Source of the DNA: Thermoplasmata archaeon | GTDB lineage: Archaea; Thermoplasmatota; Thermoplasmata; Thermoplasmatales; Thermoplasmataceae | NCBI GenBank assembly: GCA_021797025.1 | Contig: JAKAAK010000009.1 | Coordinates: 1 to 26,360 of the forward strand | Length of the DNA: 26,360 nucleotides | Reading direction: 5' to 3' | Part shown: in pieces, positions 25,280-26,360 of the stretch | Numbering within the stretch: the first letter of the stretch is position 1 | Layout of the letters: each line of letters opens with the position of its first letter | Translations under genes and position numbers: made by a program | Notes under the pieces: model-generated | Told to the model about the DNA's origin: nothing | What the model saw: only the letters and a program-made list of their open reading frames with translations | Databases searched by the model: none

Positions 25280-25859
25280 TTAGCATGTTTTTAAGAATTC
25301 TATTAATTCATTAACTTTATCGTTCTGCCCTTTTATTATAGGTTTGGAATGCAGTATATCATTTCTGAGGTTTTTATATGACTTTATTGTAGCATCATCA
25401 AGTTTCAGTTCTATCGATTTTGTAGGTCCATACTTGCCACCCCTAGAAACAAGTTCTCTAAATAAAGTAAGTTCCTCATCGAAATTAAGTTCATCTAATA
25501 AGTTAGTTTCAATAATTCAAATATGAATAATGAACTATTCGTGTTATTTAATTTCCGGTTAAAATAAAATAGAAATGCTTCTCGGATAGATAACTCAAAG
25601 TTTCTAGTATTCCACTTGGCTATGAATTCAAATCAGCTGGTGTAATTAGTACAGTATCATTTTTATTTGAGTCGTAATACTTTTGAATATTATTATTCTC
25701 ATCTTTTATCGGAACTCTATCATAATTCTTTGTCTTATGAGTCCATATTGCATCTTCTTCATTATCGGCAAACTCAATGCGATTAGAGATATCTACTACC
25801 TTGAACATTTCATTAGTCCTATTCAATAAATACTCAGCTTTAATTTTACTTTCTATCAC
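25280..25859 (-). pseudogene. Broken CBS-like plus HEPN-like protein
   Basis: Three consecutive minus-strand frames join into one protein of about 190 residues. Piece one (GTG 25859 to 25620) reads EFADNEEDAIWTHKTKNYDR, then VPIKDENNNIQKYYD and DTVLITPADLNS, which looks like a single CBS unit. Piece two, shifted, reads KWNTRNFELSIREAFLFYFN. Piece three, shifted again, reads FDEELTLFRELVSRGGKYGP, then IKSYKNLRNDILHSKPIIKG, and ends ELIEFLKTC at a TAA (25280). RNDILH fits the R-x4-H motif of HEPN RNases. Two indels suffice to explain the breaks. A TATA box lies about 25 bases before the GTG. Domain names are inference from short motifs. Confidence 0.5.
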
Positions 25860-25879
25860 GTTATATTCCCCTTTGTCTT

Positions 25880-25887
25880 ATTATAAA
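25880..25887 (-). promoter_or_regulatory. TATA box of the CBS-HEPN remnant
   Basis: TTTATAAT on the minus strand lies about 25 bases before the GTG at 25859. It falls between the two arms of an inverted repeat ATATTCCCC (25863-25871) and GGGGAATAT (25929-25937). Confidence 0.45.
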
Positions 25888-26360
25888 CATTGATTGATTT
25901 TACTTTTTTAATCTTTCCCTTGGTGATAGGGGAATATTAAGATATTTTAATTATTGGTATAGGAGCATTAAAGACTATTTCTATATCGGCCCTATTACAA
26001 TATTTATCGGCGCTTTTAATTTTAACATAATAAATTTAAAAGATCTAGATTTGCATAGAAATAAGTTACCAAGTCTTCCGAATATAAGAATTATGCTGTC
26101 CTATTTTATCATTTAATTTATTTCACAATAAAGTTTTGCTACAGCAAGTATAAGAATATGGATATTCTAATTGTTCAGAGAATAATATGTCAATGATACT
26201 TCGTAAAGCTGCTCTGTAACAACAATAATGTGGATTTCTGAAATATATAAAAAAATAAAAGACCGGGGTAAATCTATATAAATTCATAAAACTTTTGTTA
26301 ATTAGAAATCCGGATTAATTGTCAGATTTTTTATTTCTCAAAAAATTTAAAAAATACTTT
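25888..26360. other. Right-end noncoding region
   Basis: No gene is seen up to the window edge. The region is AT-rich with oligo-A and oligo-T tracts. One arm of the GGGGAATAT inverted repeat lies at 25929-25937. Confidence 0.4.

Noticed and set aside
1..26360. CRISPR arrays, tRNA and rRNA genes, and a phage module
   Set aside because: No regularly spaced repeats, cloverleaf-like segments, rRNA signatures or phage structural genes were recognised on reading both strands.

Overview
The window is an AT-rich, gene-sparse stretch of what looks like an archaeal chromosome, most likely a thermoacidophile of the order Thermoplasmatales (for example a Ferroplasma or Acidiplasma relative). This is an inference. 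It rests on the low GC, heavy use of ATA and AGA/AGG codons, two DUF2079 membrane proteins, AT-rich TATA boxes placed 23-28 bases before start codons (leaderless mRNAs) for first genes, and GGTGA-type Shine-Dalgarno (SD) sites for downstream genes. No rRNA, tRNA or CRISPR array is visible.

The theme is a cell-surface glycan or protein-glycosylation island that has been repeatedly rearranged. (1) 555-5227 (+) is a compact operon: a CysD-like PP-loop nucleotidyltransferase, an alkaline-phosphatase/sulfatase-superfamily enzyme with Thr at the nucleophile position, a GT8-like glycosyltransferase, and FdtA plus FdtB, which make a dTDP-3-amino-3,6-dideoxyhexose. (2) 5690-7324 (-) is a DUF2079 polytopic membrane protein. 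(3) 8103-10848 holds a DPM1-like GT2, an ALG5-like GT2 whose only well-placed start codon is ATA, and, convergent to it, a sugar-nucleotide epimerase broken by a frameshift and a stop. (4) 11411-15446 (-) holds two GT4 glycosyltransferases and a class I methyltransferase, plus a decayed GT2. (5) 16189-17512 is an intact IS3-family insertion sequence. (6) 17692-19785 (+) is a second DUF2079 protein. (7) 19859-23491 (-) holds two GT2-type glycosyltransferases and an FkbM-type methyltransferase.

The right end (23492-26360) is a gene graveyard: a transposase C-terminus, a MetE-like methyltransferase in pieces, and a probable CBS-HEPN protein with two frameshifts. Further relics lie at 140-386, 7391-7949 and 12990-13500, and a solo IS3-type end lies at 5353-5400.

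Together the intact genes could build and decorate a surface glycan: nucleotide-sugar synthesis (FdtAB), lipid-linked sugar donors (DPM1/ALG5-like GT2), cytoplasmic assembly (GT4, GT2, GT8-like), possible outer-face transfer (DUF2079, related to GT-C proteins), and methyl and perhaps sulfo/phospho decoration. The most novel possibility is the first operon, where a sulfate-activation-like enzyme is coupled to an esterase-like enzyme lacking the Cys/Ser needed for sulfatase maturation.
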